The notes under the pieces were generated by a model. It searched no databases and was not told the DNA's origin. It saw only the letters and a list, made by a program, of their open reading frames with translations. This document shows, piece by piece, positions 1 to 9,019 of a stretch of DNA of 64,000 bases. Within the stretch, counting starts at the first letter, position 1, and every line of letters begins with the position of its first letter. The stretch comes from DATARH01 sp035648415 (GTDB lineage Bacteria; Pseudomonadota; Alphaproteobacteria; ATCC43930; CGMCC-115725): NCBI GenBank assembly GCA_035648415.1, contig DASRLO010000057.1, positions 1 to 64,000 of the forward strand. The letters run 5' to 3'. The translations under genes were made by a program, and so were the position numbers.

Positions 1-58
1 GCACCGCGGGGGAGGGTCGGGATGGGGGCTAATGCCCCAGCGCCGAATTGCGTGGTGG

Positions 59-1999
59 TTAAGCCCTTGCCGGCTGCTCGGCGACTTCGCGGCCGAGCGC
101 GGCGAGCGCGGCGGCGACAATATGCTTGGCGTTGAGCCCCGCCGTATCGTACTGCGCGCTTTGCGAATGGTGGTCGATAAAGACGTCGGGCAGCGTCATC
201 GTGCGGATCTTCAGCCCCTGGTCGAGCTGGCCGCTCTGCGCTAGGTAATGCAGCACGAAGCTGCCGAATCCGCCGATCGCGCCTTCCTCGATGGTGATGA
301 CGACCTCGTGCGCACGCACCAGGCGGTTGATCAGGTCGGTGTCGAGCGGCTTGGCGAAGCGGGCGTCGGCGACGGTCGTCGAGAGGCCATAGGTGCCGAG
401 CTCCTGCGCCGCCTTCAGGCATTCCTGCAGCCGCGCGCCAAAGCTCAGCAGCGCGATCGTCGTGCCTTCCTTGACGATCCGGCCGCGGCCGATCTCGAGC
501 GGCACGCCCTTTTCCGGCATTTCCACGCCGATGCCGTCGCCGCGCGGGAAGCGCAGCGCGGAGGGCCCGTCGTCGATCGCCACGGCGGTCGAGATCATAT
601 GGACAAGCTCGGCTTCGTCCGCCGCCGCCATCAGCACAAAGCCGGGCAGGGCGCCGAGATAGCCGATGTCGAACGACCCGGCGTGGGTCTGGCCGTCATT
701 GCCGACGAGGCCGGCGCGGTCGATCGCGAAGCGCACCGGCAGCTTCTGGATCGCCACGTCGTGCACGACCTGGTCGTAGGCGCGCTGCAGGAAGGTCGAG
801 TAGATCGCCGCGAACGGCTTCATCCCCTCGGTCGCCAGGCCAGCGGCGAAGGTCACCGCGTGCTGCTCGGCGATGCCGACATCGAAGGTGCGTTTGGGGA
901 ATTTCTCGGCGAACAGGTTGAGCCCGGTGCCCGACGGCATCGCCGCGGTGATCGCGACGATCGTGTCGTCGGCCTCGGCTTCCTTGATCAGCGACTTGGC
1001 GAAGACGCTGGTATAGGACGGCGCCTTCGACGCCGATTTGACCTGGGTCCCGGTGATCACGTCGAACTTGGCGACGCTGTGCCATTTGTCGTCCGACTGC
1101 TCGGCCGATAAATAGCCGTGGCCCTTCTCGGTCACGACATGGATGAGGACCGGCCCGGTCTCCTTGCTGTCGCGGACGTTCTTCAACACCGGCACCAGGT
1201 GCTCCATGTTGTGGCCGTCGATCGGGCCGACGTAATAGAAGCCCATCTCCTCGAACAGGGTGCCGCCGGTGACAAAGCTGCGCGCCAGTTCCTCGGCGCG
1301 GCGCGCCGCGACTTCGAGGCGCTTCGGCAGGAAGCGGCCGACCTCGCTGGCGAGATGGCGCAGCGAGCGGAACGATTTCGACGACAACAACCGCGACAGG
1401 TAGAAGCTCAGCGCGCCGACCGGCGGCGCGATCGACATGTCGTTGTCGTTGAGGATGACGATGAGCCGCGCATCCATCGAGCCGGCGTTGTTCATCGCCT
1501 CGTAGGCCATGCCGGCGCTCATCGCGCCGTCGCCGATGACCGCGATGACGTCGCGTTTCTCGCCCTTGAAGTCGCGGGCGACGGCCATGCCGAGCCCCGA
1601 GGAGATCGAGGTCGAGCTGTGTGCCGCGCCGAACGGGTCGTATTCGCTTTCCGAGCGCTTGGTGAAGCCCGAGAGCCCGCCGCCCTGGCGGATCGTGCGG
1701 ATGCGGTCGCGCCGCCCGGTCAGGATCTTGTGGGGATAGGCCTGGTGGCCGACATCCCAGATCAGCCGGTCATGCGGCGTGTTGAAGACGTAGTGGATCG
1801 CCACGGTCAACTCGACGACGCCGAGCCCGGCGCCGAAATGCCCGCCGGTGATCGATACCGCGTCGATCAATTCGGAGCGCAACTCGTCGGCGACCTGGCT
1901 CAGATCGCATTCAGGCAGCTGACGCAGATCGGCCGGAACGTCGATCCGATCCAGCAGCGGCGTCCGGTTTGATAGGCGAGGGTTGGGCTTTTGATCCAC
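59..1999 (-). CDS. dxs: 1-deoxy-D-xylulose-5-phosphate synthase
   Basis: The protein condenses pyruvate and glyceraldehyde 3-phosphate to DXP, the first step of the MEP isoprenoid pathway, using thiamine diphosphate in the cytosol. At 646 aa it has the normal family length. The N-terminal HFGAGLG segment (about residue 54), the ThDP/Mg motif GDGAMSAG followed by NN (about 156-171) and the C-terminal transketolase-like half with AEQHAVT are all visible. The start codon is GTG. It lies 12 bp downstream of ispA in the same direction, so the two isoprenoid genes are probably co-transcribed with xseB. Downstream of the stop, at 25-39, is a small GC hairpin without a clear T tract. Confidence 0.97.
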   Translation of the reverse strand: MDQKPNPRLSNRTPLLDRIDVPADLRQLPECDLSQVADELRSELIDAVSITGGHFGAGLGVVELTVAIHYVFNTPHDRLIWDVGHQAYPHKILTGRRDRIRTIRQGGGLSGFTKRSESEYDPFGAAHSSTSISSGLGMAVARDFKGEKRDVIAVIGDGAMSAGMAYEAMNNAGSMDARLIVILNDNDMSIAPPVGALSFYLSRLLSSKSFRSLRHLASEVGRFLPKRLEVAARRAEELARSFVTGGTLFEEMGFYYVGPIDGHNMEHLVPVLKNVRDSKETGPVLIHVVTEKGHGYLSAEQSDDKWHSVAKFDVITGTQVKSASKAPSYTSVFAKSLIKEAEADDTIVAITAAMPSGTGLNLFAEKFPKRTFDVGIAEQHAVTFAAGLATEGMKPFAAIYSTFLQRAYDQVVHDVAIQKLPVRFAIDRAGLVGNDGQTHAGSFDIGYLGALPGFVLMAAADEAELVHMISTAVAIDDGPSALRFPRGDGIGVEMPEKGVPLEIGRGRIVKEGTTIALLSFGARLQECLKAAQELGTYGLSTTVADARFAKPLDTDLINRLVRAHEVVITIEEGAIGGFGSFVLHYLAQSGQLDQGLKIRTMTLPDVFIDHHSQSAQYDTAGLNAKHIVAAALAALGREVAEQPARA

Positions 2000-2011
2000 G
2001 CGCTACGCTCC

Positions 2012-2923
2012 TCACGTCCGGCGGTCGATAACGAATCGCGCCACCTGTCGTAAAAGTTCCGCTCTTTGCTCGAACAAATCAAGATGAGCAACGGCCTGGT
2101 TGATTAGAAGTTCCGCTTGTGCGCGCGCGCACTCAATCCCCAGGATCGAGACGAATGTCGCTTTTCCCGCTGCGGCGTCAGCCCCGACGGGCTTGCCGGT
2201 CTCTTCCGCCGAGCCTTCGACATCGAGCAGATCGTCGACGATCTGAAAGGCGAGGCCGAGATCGTGGGCATACCCGCGCAACGCGATCCGCTGCTCGTGC
2301 GACGCCTTCGCGAGAATCGCCCCGGCCTCGCAGGAAAACGCGATCAGCGCGCCGGTCTTCATCCGCTGCAAGCGGGTGATGGCGCCGATGTCGAGCGTCC
2401 GGGTTTCGGCGATCAGGTCGATCATCTGGCCGCCGACCATCCCGGCGCCGCCGGCCGCCCGGGCCAACGCCGCGATCAGCTCGCAGCGCACGGCCGGGTC
2501 GCCGTGCGTGTCGGGATCCGACAGCGCCTCGAACGCCAGCGTCAGCAGCCCGTCGCCGGCGAGCACCGCGGTCGCGTCGTCGAACGCCTTGTGGCAGGTC
2601 GGTCGGCCGCGGCGCAGATCGCTGTTGTCCATCGCCGGCAGATCGTCGTGGATCAGCGAATAGGCGTGCACCATCTCGATCGCCGCGGCAACCTGGAGCG
2701 CGCTGCGCCGGGCAACGCCGAAGAGCCGGCTGCTCGCCAGCACCAGCAGCGGCCGCAGCCGCTTGCCGGGCGCGAGCGCCGAATAGCGCATCGCCTCGTA
2801 GACCCGCGCTTCGAGGCCGGGCGGCGATTGCAACAGCCCGTCGATGACCGAATCGGTCAGCGTCGCCGTCGCCGCCGCCGCCTCGTCGACGGTGGCCGTG
2901 TCGCGCCACAGGCTTTCAGTCAA
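2012..2923 (-). CDS. ispA: Polyprenyl synthetase, likely farnesyl diphosphate synthase
   Basis: This is a short-chain trans-prenyltransferase that builds geranyl/farnesyl diphosphate from IPP and DMAPP. Both Asp-rich motifs are present: DDLPAMD at about residues 93-99 and DDLLDVE at about 230-236, with the RLRP and K residues of the IPP site near 55-60. At 303 aa the length fits IspA. The start used is a TTG; no in-frame ATG near it gives a better N-terminus. It sits between xseB (16 bp upstream) and dxs (12 bp downstream), a very common alphaproteobacterial order that supports a role in making the C15 precursor of quinones and undecaprenyl phosphate. Confidence 0.95.
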   Translation of the reverse strand: MTESLWRDTATVDEAAAATATLTDSVIDGLLQSPPGLEARVYEAMRYSALAPGKRLRPLLVLASSRLFGVARRSALQVAAAIEMVHAYSLIHDDLPAMDNSDLRRGRPTCHKAFDDATAVLAGDGLLTLAFEALSDPDTHGDPAVRCELIAALARAAGGAGMVGGQMIDLIAETRTLDIGAITRLQRMKTGALIAFSCEAGAILAKASHEQRIALRGYAHDLGLAFQIVDDLLDVEGSAEETGKPVGADAAAGKATFVSILGIECARAQAELLINQAVAHLDLFEQRAELLRQVARFVIDRRT

Positions 2924-2939
2924 GGTGCGTTTCGCCCCC

Positions 2940-3191
2940 TCAATCGAGCTTCGCCGGTTCGACCGTCACCGCCCCCTCCGGTCCGATAACGATCCGATCG
3001 ACCCGCTGTTGCGCCTCGTTCAGCTTTTTCTCGCAGTGCCGCTTCAATTGCGCGCCGCGCTCATAGGACTGGATCGCGTCGTCGAGCTTGACTTGGCCGC
3101 CTTCGAGCCGGCGCACGATACCTTCCAATTCGGCCAGCGCGTCCTCGAAATTCATCGCCGCGATATCGGCGGGCAGCGTCGGCTCGCTCAT
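2940..3191 (-). CDS. xseB: Exodeoxyribonuclease VII small subunit
   Basis: This 83-aa protein matches the small subunit of exonuclease VII, which binds XseA to degrade single-stranded DNA. The family core is visible: FEDALAELEGIVRRLEGG followed by the charged helical stretch with SYERGAQLKRHCEKKL. Its position upstream of ispA and dxs and just downstream of the histone-deacetylase-like gene (12 bp) is the usual alphaproteobacterial arrangement. XseA is not in the window. Confidence 0.95.
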   Translation of the reverse strand: MSEPTLPADIAAMNFEDALAELEGIVRRLEGGQVKLDDAIQSYERGAQLKRHCEKKLNEAQQRVDRIVIGPEGAVTVEPAKLD

Positions 3192-3203
3192 TCGGGTTCC
3201 ACA

Positions 3204-4133
3204 TTAAACGGACAGCAGAGCGCGGACATGCGCGGCGGCGCTCGCGCCGAGCGCGATAAGATCATAGCCGCCTTCGAGGGTCGATACCACCCGTCCACCG
3301 GCATGCCGGCGGGCGATTTCGAGGAGCCGTCGGGTAGCCCAAGTGTAGTCGGCTTCTTCCAGCAGAAGCTGCGCGAGCGGGTCGCTGCGGTGCGCGTCGA
3401 ACCCGGCCGAGATCAGCACCATCTCGGGCGCGAACGCATCGAGCGCCGGCAGCAGGAGGCGCTCCATGCCCTGGCGGAAGGCTTGCGACCCCGACATCGG
3501 CGGCAGCGGCACGTTGACGATGTTGCCGGCGCTGCCGGTCTCGCCGGAGGAGCCGGTGCCGGGATAGAGCGGCCATTGGTGGGTCGAGCCGTAGAACAGG
3601 GCGGCATCGTCCCAGAAAGCGGCCTGGGTGCCGTTGCCGTGGTGGACATCGAAATCGACGACCGCGACGCGGGCGAGGCGGTGGACTTCGCGCGCCCGCA
3701 AGGCGCCGATTGCGATATTGTTGAAGAGGCAGAACCCCATCGCCCGATTGGGTTCGGCGTGATGGCCGGGCGGGCGCACCGCGCAAAACGCGTTCCGGGC
3801 TTCGCCGGCGACAACCGCGTCGACCGCCGCCACGACGGCGCCGGCGGCGTGCAGCGCCGCCTGCCCCGATTGCGGCGACATCACCGTGTCGGCGTCGATG
3901 CCGACATGACCCGCCTCCGGCACCGCCGCCAGCAGCCGCTCGACAAAGCGCGGCGGATGCACGCGGGTGAGGTCGTCGAGCGACGCCTCGGGGGCTTCGC
4001 GGCGTTCGAGGCCGGCGAATTCGGGCGCCGACAGGGCGTCGAGCACCGCCTTGAGCCGCGCCGGCGTTTCCGGGTGGTACTGTCCGGGGTCGTGCTCGAG
4101 GCACGAGGGATGCGTATACAGCAGCGTCGTCAT
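3204..4133 (-). CDS. Histone deacetylase family protein (acetoin utilisation/acetylpolyamine amidohydrolase type)
   Basis: A zinc-dependent amidohydrolase of the arginase/deacetylase fold. From the ATG at 4133 it is 309 aa. The open frame continues upstream to 4424, but that part is low-complexity Arg/Ser translation, whereas family similarity begins at MTTLLYTHPSCLEHD. Visible are RPPGHHAE (about 120-127), the metal ligands in DFDVHHGNGTQ (about 160-170) and FDAHRSDP (about 250), and the terminal LEGGYD. The natural substrate of bacterial members is usually unknown; acetylated polyamines or lysines are typical. It heads the block that continues into xseB-ispA-dxs. Confidence 0.93.
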   Translation of the reverse strand: MTTLLYTHPSCLEHDPGQYHPETPARLKAVLDALSAPEFAGLERREAPEASLDDLTRVHPPRFVERLLAAVPEAGHVGIDADTVMSPQSGQAALHAAGAVVAAVDAVVAGEARNAFCAVRPPGHHAEPNRAMGFCLFNNIAIGALRAREVHRLARVAVVDFDVHHGNGTQAAFWDDAALFYGSTHQWPLYPGTGSSGETGSAGNIVNVPLPPMSGSQAFRQGMERLLLPALDAFAPEMVLISAGFDAHRSDPLAQLLLEEADYTWATRRLLEIARRHAGGRVVSTLEGGYDLIALGASAAAHVRALLSV

Positions 4134-4179
4134 AAGAGGGGGCTCGCGTCGCGCCGGGAAGGGTCGCAGTCTTACATCC

Positions 4180-4548
4180 TCAACGCCGGCGGAAGGCAAG
4201 AATCGCGAGCGACGCCCAGCCGAGAATGAAGGCGGTGCCGCCAAACGGCACGACGAAGGCGAATTGTTGGATGCCGGTCGCGGCATGCACGAACTGGGCG
4301 AGACTGAACAGGACGATCCCCACAGCGAAGCACCAGCCGGCGACGACCGCGGCGCCGCGCCGCGGCTCGCGCCCCTGGGCGAAGCCGATGATTGCGACCA
4401 GCGCTGCCGCATGGACCATCCCATACAGCGAGCCGCTGTGGAGCAAGGTCGCGGCCGCCGGATCGTCGGCGAGGTGCGCCGCCGCGGCGCCGGCGATCAC
4501 CGAGGCCGCGCCGCCCAGCCCGGCGATGAACAGCCACAGCCGCATCAT
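4180..4548 (-). CDS. DUF423 family membrane protein
   Basis: A 122-aa integral membrane protein of the DUF423/YgdD type with four predicted hydrophobic segments (about residues 5-25, 42-58, 67-87 and 97-118). The start ATG (complement of 4546-4548) overlaps the stop of the upstream glycosyltransferase in an ATGA arrangement, which implies translational coupling. The family has no established biochemical function. Its pairing with a glycosyltransferase is seen here, but a functional link is only inferred. Confidence 0.9.
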   Translation of the reverse strand: MMRLWLFIAGLGGAASVIAGAAAAHLADDPAAATLLHSGSLYGMVHAAALVAIIGFAQGREPRRGAAVVAGWCFAVGIVLFSLAQFVHAATGIQQFAFVVPFGGTAFILGWASLAILAFRRR

Positions 4549-5687
4549 GGCGTTGTCCCTTCGCCGAGCGCGGCGCGGAGCAGCGCCAGGGTCTGTGCCG
4601 CGACGGCCTCCTCGGCGAATTCGGCGACGGCCCGCACGCGGCCGGCCTCGCCCATGCGGCGACGCATCGCCGGGTCGGCGGCGAGCCGCGCGATGGCAGC
4701 GGCCAGCGCGGCGACGTCGTGCGGCGGCACGAGAAGCCCGGTCTTTTCCGGCGCCACCGCCTCGCGGCAGCCCGGCATGTCGCTGGCGACGATCGGGCGG
4801 CCGCAGGACGCCGCTTCGAGCAGCGCCTTCGGCACGCCCTCGCCGTAGCTCGACGGCAGCACCGCGATCGCGGCGCGGCGCCACACCTCGCGCACGTCGG
4901 CGACCGGACCGAGCCACTCGATCCCCGGCTCGCGGGCAAGCCCGGCCAGTTCCGCCACGCTCAGCGAATCCCGGCTGTCGGAGTCGGCGGCGCCGGCCAG
5001 CACGAGATCGACCGCCGCCCCTTCGGCGCGCAGCTGGCGGATCGCGGATGCGGCATCGAGAACCCCCTTGCTGCGCAGCATACGCCCAACGAGCGCAACG
5101 GTAACGTTTTGCCCCGCCGGATCGGGGAGCGCGGCGAAATGCCGGATGTCGACCCCCGAGCCGCGGATCAGCGCGATGCGGCCGGGATCGCAGCCGAACC
5201 CGATCAGCGCCGCGCGATCCTCGGGATTTTGCACAATAACGCGCCCGGCGGCGGCGAGGCGCAGCGCCTGGCCGAGCGCCCGCCTGCGCCATGCGGCGGC
5301 GGCGCTGGCGCCGAGCCCCGTCACCGCCGACAGCACCGGCGGCGCGCGGCGGCCGAAGGCCAGCCTCGCGGCGACGCCGCCGAACAGCACCGGCTTCAGC
5401 GCGACATGATAGAGGATGTCGGGCCGTTCGCGGCGGTAGAGCCGGACGATCTCGAAGAGCGCGCGCAACTGACCGAGGAGCCCGTCGCCGCGCCGCTTCC
5501 AGGCGAGCGGATGGAGCGCGAACCCCTCGGCGCGGATCGCCGCGCCGTGCTCGCGCACCCGCGTCGCGACGCCGACCGCGAACCCGGCATCGCGCGCCGC
5601 CCGCGCCACCGGCAGCCGGTGCGAGCAGAAATACCAATCCTCGGTGACGAGAAAGAGCAGTTTGGGCGGAAGTGTCCGATCAGCCAT
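4545..5687 (-). CDS. Glycosyltransferase family 4 protein
   Basis: A GT-B fold glycosyltransferase of 380 aa. The start at 5687 was chosen because MADRTLPPKLLFLVTEDWYF is a typical GT4 beginning; the open frame upstream to 5780 is not family-like. The C-terminal nucleotide-sugar domain shows the E-x7-E pattern in SYGEGVPKALLEAASCGRP and a VGRMLRSKGVLDAA segment. Membership in GT4 is clear; the donor and acceptor cannot be told. It overlaps the DUF423 gene downstream by 4 bp and is divergent from the epimerase gene at 5942, so the pair may share a surface-glycan role with the SDR and GT genes at 5942-9973. Confidence 0.9.
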   Translation of the reverse strand: MADRTLPPKLLFLVTEDWYFCSHRLPVARAARDAGFAVGVATRVREHGAAIRAEGFALHPLAWKRRGDGLLGQLRALFEIVRLYRRERPDILYHVALKPVLFGGVAARLAFGRRAPPVLSAVTGLGASAAAAWRRRALGQALRLAAAGRVIVQNPEDRAALIGFGCDPGRIALIRGSGVDIRHFAALPDPAGQNVTVALVGRMLRSKGVLDAASAIRQLRAEGAAVDLVLAGAADSDSRDSLSVAELAGLAREPGIEWLGPVADVREVWRRAAIAVLPSSYGEGVPKALLEAASCGRPIVASDMPGCREAVAPEKTGLLVPPHDVAALAAAIARLAADPAMRRRMGEAGRVRAVAEFAEEAVAAQTLALLRAALGEGTTP

Positions 5688-5755
5688 GAGAAGCGGGCGC
5701 CTGAAGTAGAGGCTAACGCGTCGCCCGATGGGTGCGGAAACGATGGTTTTCCCCT

Positions 5756-5846
5756 TCCCAGGCTTGTCCCGAGGGCCCACGTCTTTACTGCCGAGCGAAT
5801 ATCGGGAAAGAAGAAGACATCGATGGCGGAGTCAAGCCCGACCAAG
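5756..5846. repeat. Dispersed palindromic element, family E (degenerate copy)
   Basis: The left half (about 5758-5786, GGCTTGTCCCGAGGG then CCACGTCTT) and the right half (about 5811-5843) are imperfect reverse complements. The same sequence pattern recurs at 22071-22152. It lies in the 254-bp divergent region between the glycosyltransferase (5687) and the epimerase (5942), which must also hold both promoters. No coding function was seen. Confidence 0.55.
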
Positions 5847-5941
5847 GGGATCATCATATCGATCGCGCCTCACGGTGGGTCTCTCGGTCGAGCTTAACCT
5901 ACGGCGCGCCGTGCTGGCGAATTTGACCGAGGATATAAATC

Positions 5942-6892
5942 GTGGTGCGCATCCTCGTCACCGGCGCAGGAGGATTTATCGGCACCGCGCTGTGTCCGGC
6001 GCTCGCCGCGCGCGGCCACCGGGTGATCGCCGGGGTGCGCCGCGCCGCGCCGCCGCCGGAAGGCGGCGAGCCGCTTGTCGAGCGGATTGCTGCCTTGGGC
6101 GACATCGGGCCGGCGACCGATTGGCCGGCGATGTTGGACGGGGTCGAGATCGTCGTCCACCTCGCGCAGCGCGCTCATGCCGGCCCCGGTCCGGCGGCGC
6201 TCGCCGCCGAACCCGCGACGGTCGCCGCGCTGGTTCGCGCCGCCGCCGCTGGCGGTACGAAGCGGCTGGTGCTGCTCAGCTCGATCAAGGCAATGGGCGA
6301 GGCGACCGGGCCGGGCCGTCCCTTTCGCCCTGGCGACGCGCCGCGCCCGGAGGACGAATACGGCCGGACCAAGCTGGCGAGCGAACAGGCCGCCGCGGCG
6401 GCCGTACGTGAGACCGGGCTGGAGCTTGTCGTCATCCGGCCGCCGCTGGTCTACGGGCCCGGGGTGCGGGCGAATTTCCGGGCGCTGTTGCGCCTGGCGC
6501 AGAGCGGGCTGCCGCTGCCGTTCGCTGCGATCAACAACCGCCGCAGCCTGATATTCCGCGACAATCTGGTCGACCTGATCGCGCTCGCCACGATCCACCC
6601 CGCCGCCGCCGGAACCGTCTTGCTCGTGCGCGACGGCGAGGATTACTCGACCCCGCAATTGATCCGCGCGCTCGCCGCCGGTCTGGGAAAGAAGGCGCGC
6701 CTGTTTCCGGTCCCCGGCGCGGTCTTCGCGGCATTGCGCACGCTGCCGCGGATCGGGCGCAAGCTGGAGCGTCTCACGCTGACGCTGCAGGTCGACGATG
6801 CCGCCACCCGCGCCGCGCTCGGCTGGTCCCCGCCGGTCACGGCCGCCTCCGGGCTCGCCCGGACCGCCCGCGCGTTCGCCGGCCGCCTGTAA
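5942..6892 (+). CDS. NAD-dependent epimerase/dehydratase (extended SDR)
   Basis: A 316-aa extended short-chain dehydrogenase resembling UDP-sugar 4-epimerases of the WcaG/GalE type. The NAD motif GAGGFIG is at residues 8-14, the SSIKAMGE strand carries the catalytic Ser region, and YGRTK gives the Y-x3-K pair near 140. The start is a GTG at 5942 preceded by GAGG with suitable spacing. Members of this subgroup often sit with polyprenyl-sugar transferases. Here a GT4 gene is divergent upstream, so sugar-nucleotide modification is the likely role. The exact reaction is not determinable. Confidence 0.88.
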   Translation: MVRILVTGAGGFIGTALCPALAARGHRVIAGVRRAAPPPEGGEPLVERIAALGDIGPATDWPAMLDGVEIVVHLAQRAHAGPGPAALAAEPATVAALVRAAAAGGTKRLVLLSSIKAMGEATGPGRPFRPGDAPRPEDEYGRTKLASEQAAAAAVRETGLELVVIRPPLVYGPGVRANFRALLRLAQSGLPLPFAAINNRRSLIFRDNLVDLIALATIHPAAAGTVLLVRDGEDYSTPQLIRALAAGLGKKARLFPVPGAVFAALRTLPRIGRKLERLTLTLQVDDAATRAALGWSPPVTAASGLARTARAFAGRL

Positions 6893-6947
6893 AACCCGCC
6901 ACGCCCGCACCATATCGCAGGGCCGATGTCCCGGAACGAGAGAAAAG

Positions 6948-7433
6948 ATGCCGAGCTTCGATGTCGTCTCCCGCCTCGACCTCGCCGAAGTCGACAATGC
7001 GCTGGCCGCCGTCGATCGCGAGATCGTCACGCGTTTCGACTTCAAGGGCAGCAAATGCTCGGTGAAGCGCGAAGAGGGCGCGATCAACCTCGTAGCCGAC
7101 GACGACCTCAAGCTGAAGCAGCTCCACGAGCTGCTGAAAGTGCATTTGACGCGGCGCAAGGTCGACCCCGCCGCGCTCGACTTCAAGCCGCCGGAGAAGG
7201 CGAACGGCAACACGCTGCGCCAGACGGTAGCGCTGCGCCAGGGCGTCGAGACCGACCTCGCCCGCAAGCTGGTGCGCGAGATCAAGGACAGCAAGTTGAA
7301 GGTGCAGGTGGCGATCCAGGGCAACGAGCTGCGCGTCACCGCCAAGAAGCGCGACGATCTGCAGGCGGCGATCACGCTGCTGCGCGGCCTCAAGATCGAG
7401 CAGCCGCTGCAATATCTCAATTTCCGCGAGTAG
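6948..7433 (+). CDS. YajQ family cyclic di-GMP/nucleotide-binding protein
   Basis: A 161-aa protein matching the full YajQ/DUF520 family from MPSFDVVSRLDLAEVDNA to the C-terminal PLQYLNFRE. It has two alpha/beta repeats and the family signature FDFKGSKCSV near residue 30. YajQ proteins bind nucleotides; c-di-GMP binding and regulation have been shown for some homologues. ATG 6948 was chosen over an upstream extension to 6798 because it follows AGAAAAG and gives the family length exactly. It sits 55 bp after the epimerase. Confidence 0.95.
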   Translation: MPSFDVVSRLDLAEVDNALAAVDREIVTRFDFKGSKCSVKREEGAINLVADDDLKLKQLHELLKVHLTRRKVDPAALDFKPPEKANGNTLRQTVALRQGVETDLARKLVREIKDSKLKVQVAIQGNELRVTAKKRDDLQAAITLLRGLKIEQPLQYLNFRE

Positions 7434-7555
7434 CCGCGGACCGGCGCGGCCACCTGGCCGAAGGCTTGCGGTGCATGCCGCGGGCAAACGCCCGCCGAGT
7501 GGGGCCGGCGCTTGATCGCCGCCGCGCCAGCGGCTATCTAACGCGGGCCTCTCGC

Positions 7556-7631
7556 GTCCCCTTCGTCTAGAGGCCTAGGACACCGCCCTCTCACGGCGGC
7601 AACACCGGTTCGAATCCGGTAGGGGACGCCA
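7556..7631 (+). tRNA. tRNA-Glu (anticodon CTC), with encoded CCA
   Basis: A full cloverleaf can be drawn. The acceptor GTCCCCT (7556-7562) pairs with AGGGGAC (7621-7627), the discriminator is G, and CCA is encoded at 7629-7631. The anticodon stem CCGCC/GGCGG encloses loop CTCTCAC with anticodon CTC, and the T arm is CCGGTTCGAATCCGG. The gene decodes GAG, a frequent codon in this GC-rich genome. Confidence 0.97.
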
Positions 7632-7713
7632 ATAGGGCTAGGTCGTCCGCGGCGACTTGCGGTCGAGCCGCCCAGCGCCGATGAGCCCTGCGCTGCCAGT
7701 TGGGGCCTGACCA

Positions 7714-8889
7714 TCACGACCGGTCATCGCGCCGCCCGGCGATAATGCTGAGAAACTGTTCTTCCAGGCGCTGCGATTGCTTGACCGCATCGAAATGTTC
7801 GATTGCGGCGCCGCGGGCATTCTCGCCAAGCTGCCTGCGTAGACCTGGCTCGTCGCTGAGCCGCCGCAATGGCGCCGCCAATGCCTCGGGGTCTTGCGCC
7901 TCGACGAGAAACCCCGTGCGCTCATGCTCGACCGCCTCGCCAATTCCGGCATGGCGAGAGCCGATTACCGGAGTGCCGGCGGCCATCGCCTCGAGCACCA
8001 CGGTCGGCAGGCCCTCCGCGTCGCCATCCGCCGCCTGCACGCTCGGAACGCAGAGCGCCAGCGCGCCGCGCATCCAACGACGCAACTCGCTGTTAGGCAC
8101 CCAATCGACGAATTCGACGTGCTTGAGCGCCGCCGTCGCCCGCTTCAGCTCATTGGCCAACGGACCGTTTCCGATCAATACCAGGCGGAGATCCCGGCCT
8201 TCGGTTTCGAGCCGCCGCATCGCCTCGATCAGATAGCCAATCCCCTTCTTCTCGACAAAGCGGCCCGCGAACAGGACATAGCCGGCGGGCCCAGCATCGG
8301 ACGGGTCCTGCGGGCTGTCGAGGTTTACTCCAAAGCGATGGACGATGACCTTCTCGCTGGGAAACCCGCGCGCGATCAGCTTCTCGCGAATGAAATTGGA
8401 GACGCAGATGAACAGCGCCGCTTCGCGCTGCAATTCGGCCAGCCGGCGCTTAAAAATCGCCGGCAGCAAATGCCGCCGGTAGTGCCTGTTCTTGGTTGCA
8501 TCGCCGCCGTAGAAGCTGACGACCAGGGGAATTTTAAGCCTCTGCGCGATCGGCAAAGCCAACGCCCCACCCCGCCCGAAATGCGCGTGGACCAGTCGCG
8601 GCCGTAATGCCCGCAAATCCGGGACCGGAGGCAGAATGCCGAAATGCTTGAAGATTTCTCGATCGACCACCCCCAGAAACCTTTGGCGGCCGAGCAACAT
8701 CGGCTCGACCCCGAGATCGGGCAGTCCCTCATCGCGGTGGCGCCCGACCCAGATCGGGTCGAGACGCTCAAAACCGATATAAAGGCGTCGGAGAAAATTC
8801 GCTTCGGAGCGCGGCACGAGACGATCCCGGTAGGCAAGGATCGTCTCCCGCTCTCGAGCTTCCGGGTTGCGTGTGGCGGGCTCTACCAT
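7714..8889 (-). CDS. Glycosyltransferase family 4 protein
   Basis: A 391-aa GT-B glycosyltransferase, probably making a surface polysaccharide. The acceptor half contains LVHAHFGRGGALALP and SFYGGDATK. The donor half has LFAGRFVEKKGIGYLIEA and the E-x7-E stretch EGLPTVVLEAMAAGTPV. The start at 8889 (MVEPATRN) was preferred to 8973, because the extra N-terminal residues look like read-through of the intergenic strand. It is divergent from the SDR gene at 9020 with 130 bp between the starts. The HAHFGRGG pattern resembles colanic-acid-type WcaL/AmsK transferases, but the substrate is unknown. Confidence 0.9.
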   Translation of the reverse strand: MVEPATRNPEARERETILAYRDRLVPRSEANFLRRLYIGFERLDPIWVGRHRDEGLPDLGVEPMLLGRQRFLGVVDREIFKHFGILPPVPDLRALRPRLVHAHFGRGGALALPIAQRLKIPLVVSFYGGDATKNRHYRRHLLPAIFKRRLAELQREAALFICVSNFIREKLIARGFPSEKVIVHRFGVNLDSPQDPSDAGPAGYVLFAGRFVEKKGIGYLIEAMRRLETEGRDLRLVLIGNGPLANELKRATAALKHVEFVDWVPNSELRRWMRGALALCVPSVQAADGDAEGLPTVVLEAMAAGTPVIGSRHAGIGEAVEHERTGFLVEAQDPEALAAPLRRLSDEPGLRRQLGENARGAAIEHFDAVKQSQRLEEQFLSIIAGRRDDRS

Positions 8890-9019
8890 GACGCCTCCAT
8901 ACGCCACGCCCGGTGCTGAGAAGACCAGCGCGCTCGAATTCTGTTGCCAGCGATACGGCACGCGACCGACCATGCCTTTACCGTACCGCGCGTGGCGAAT
9001 GCCCGCTTTGAGGCCCCGG

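Noticed and set aside
25..39. Terminator after dxs
   Set aside because: A GGGGC/GCCCC hairpin is present, but there is no T tract on either strand, so it is not called.
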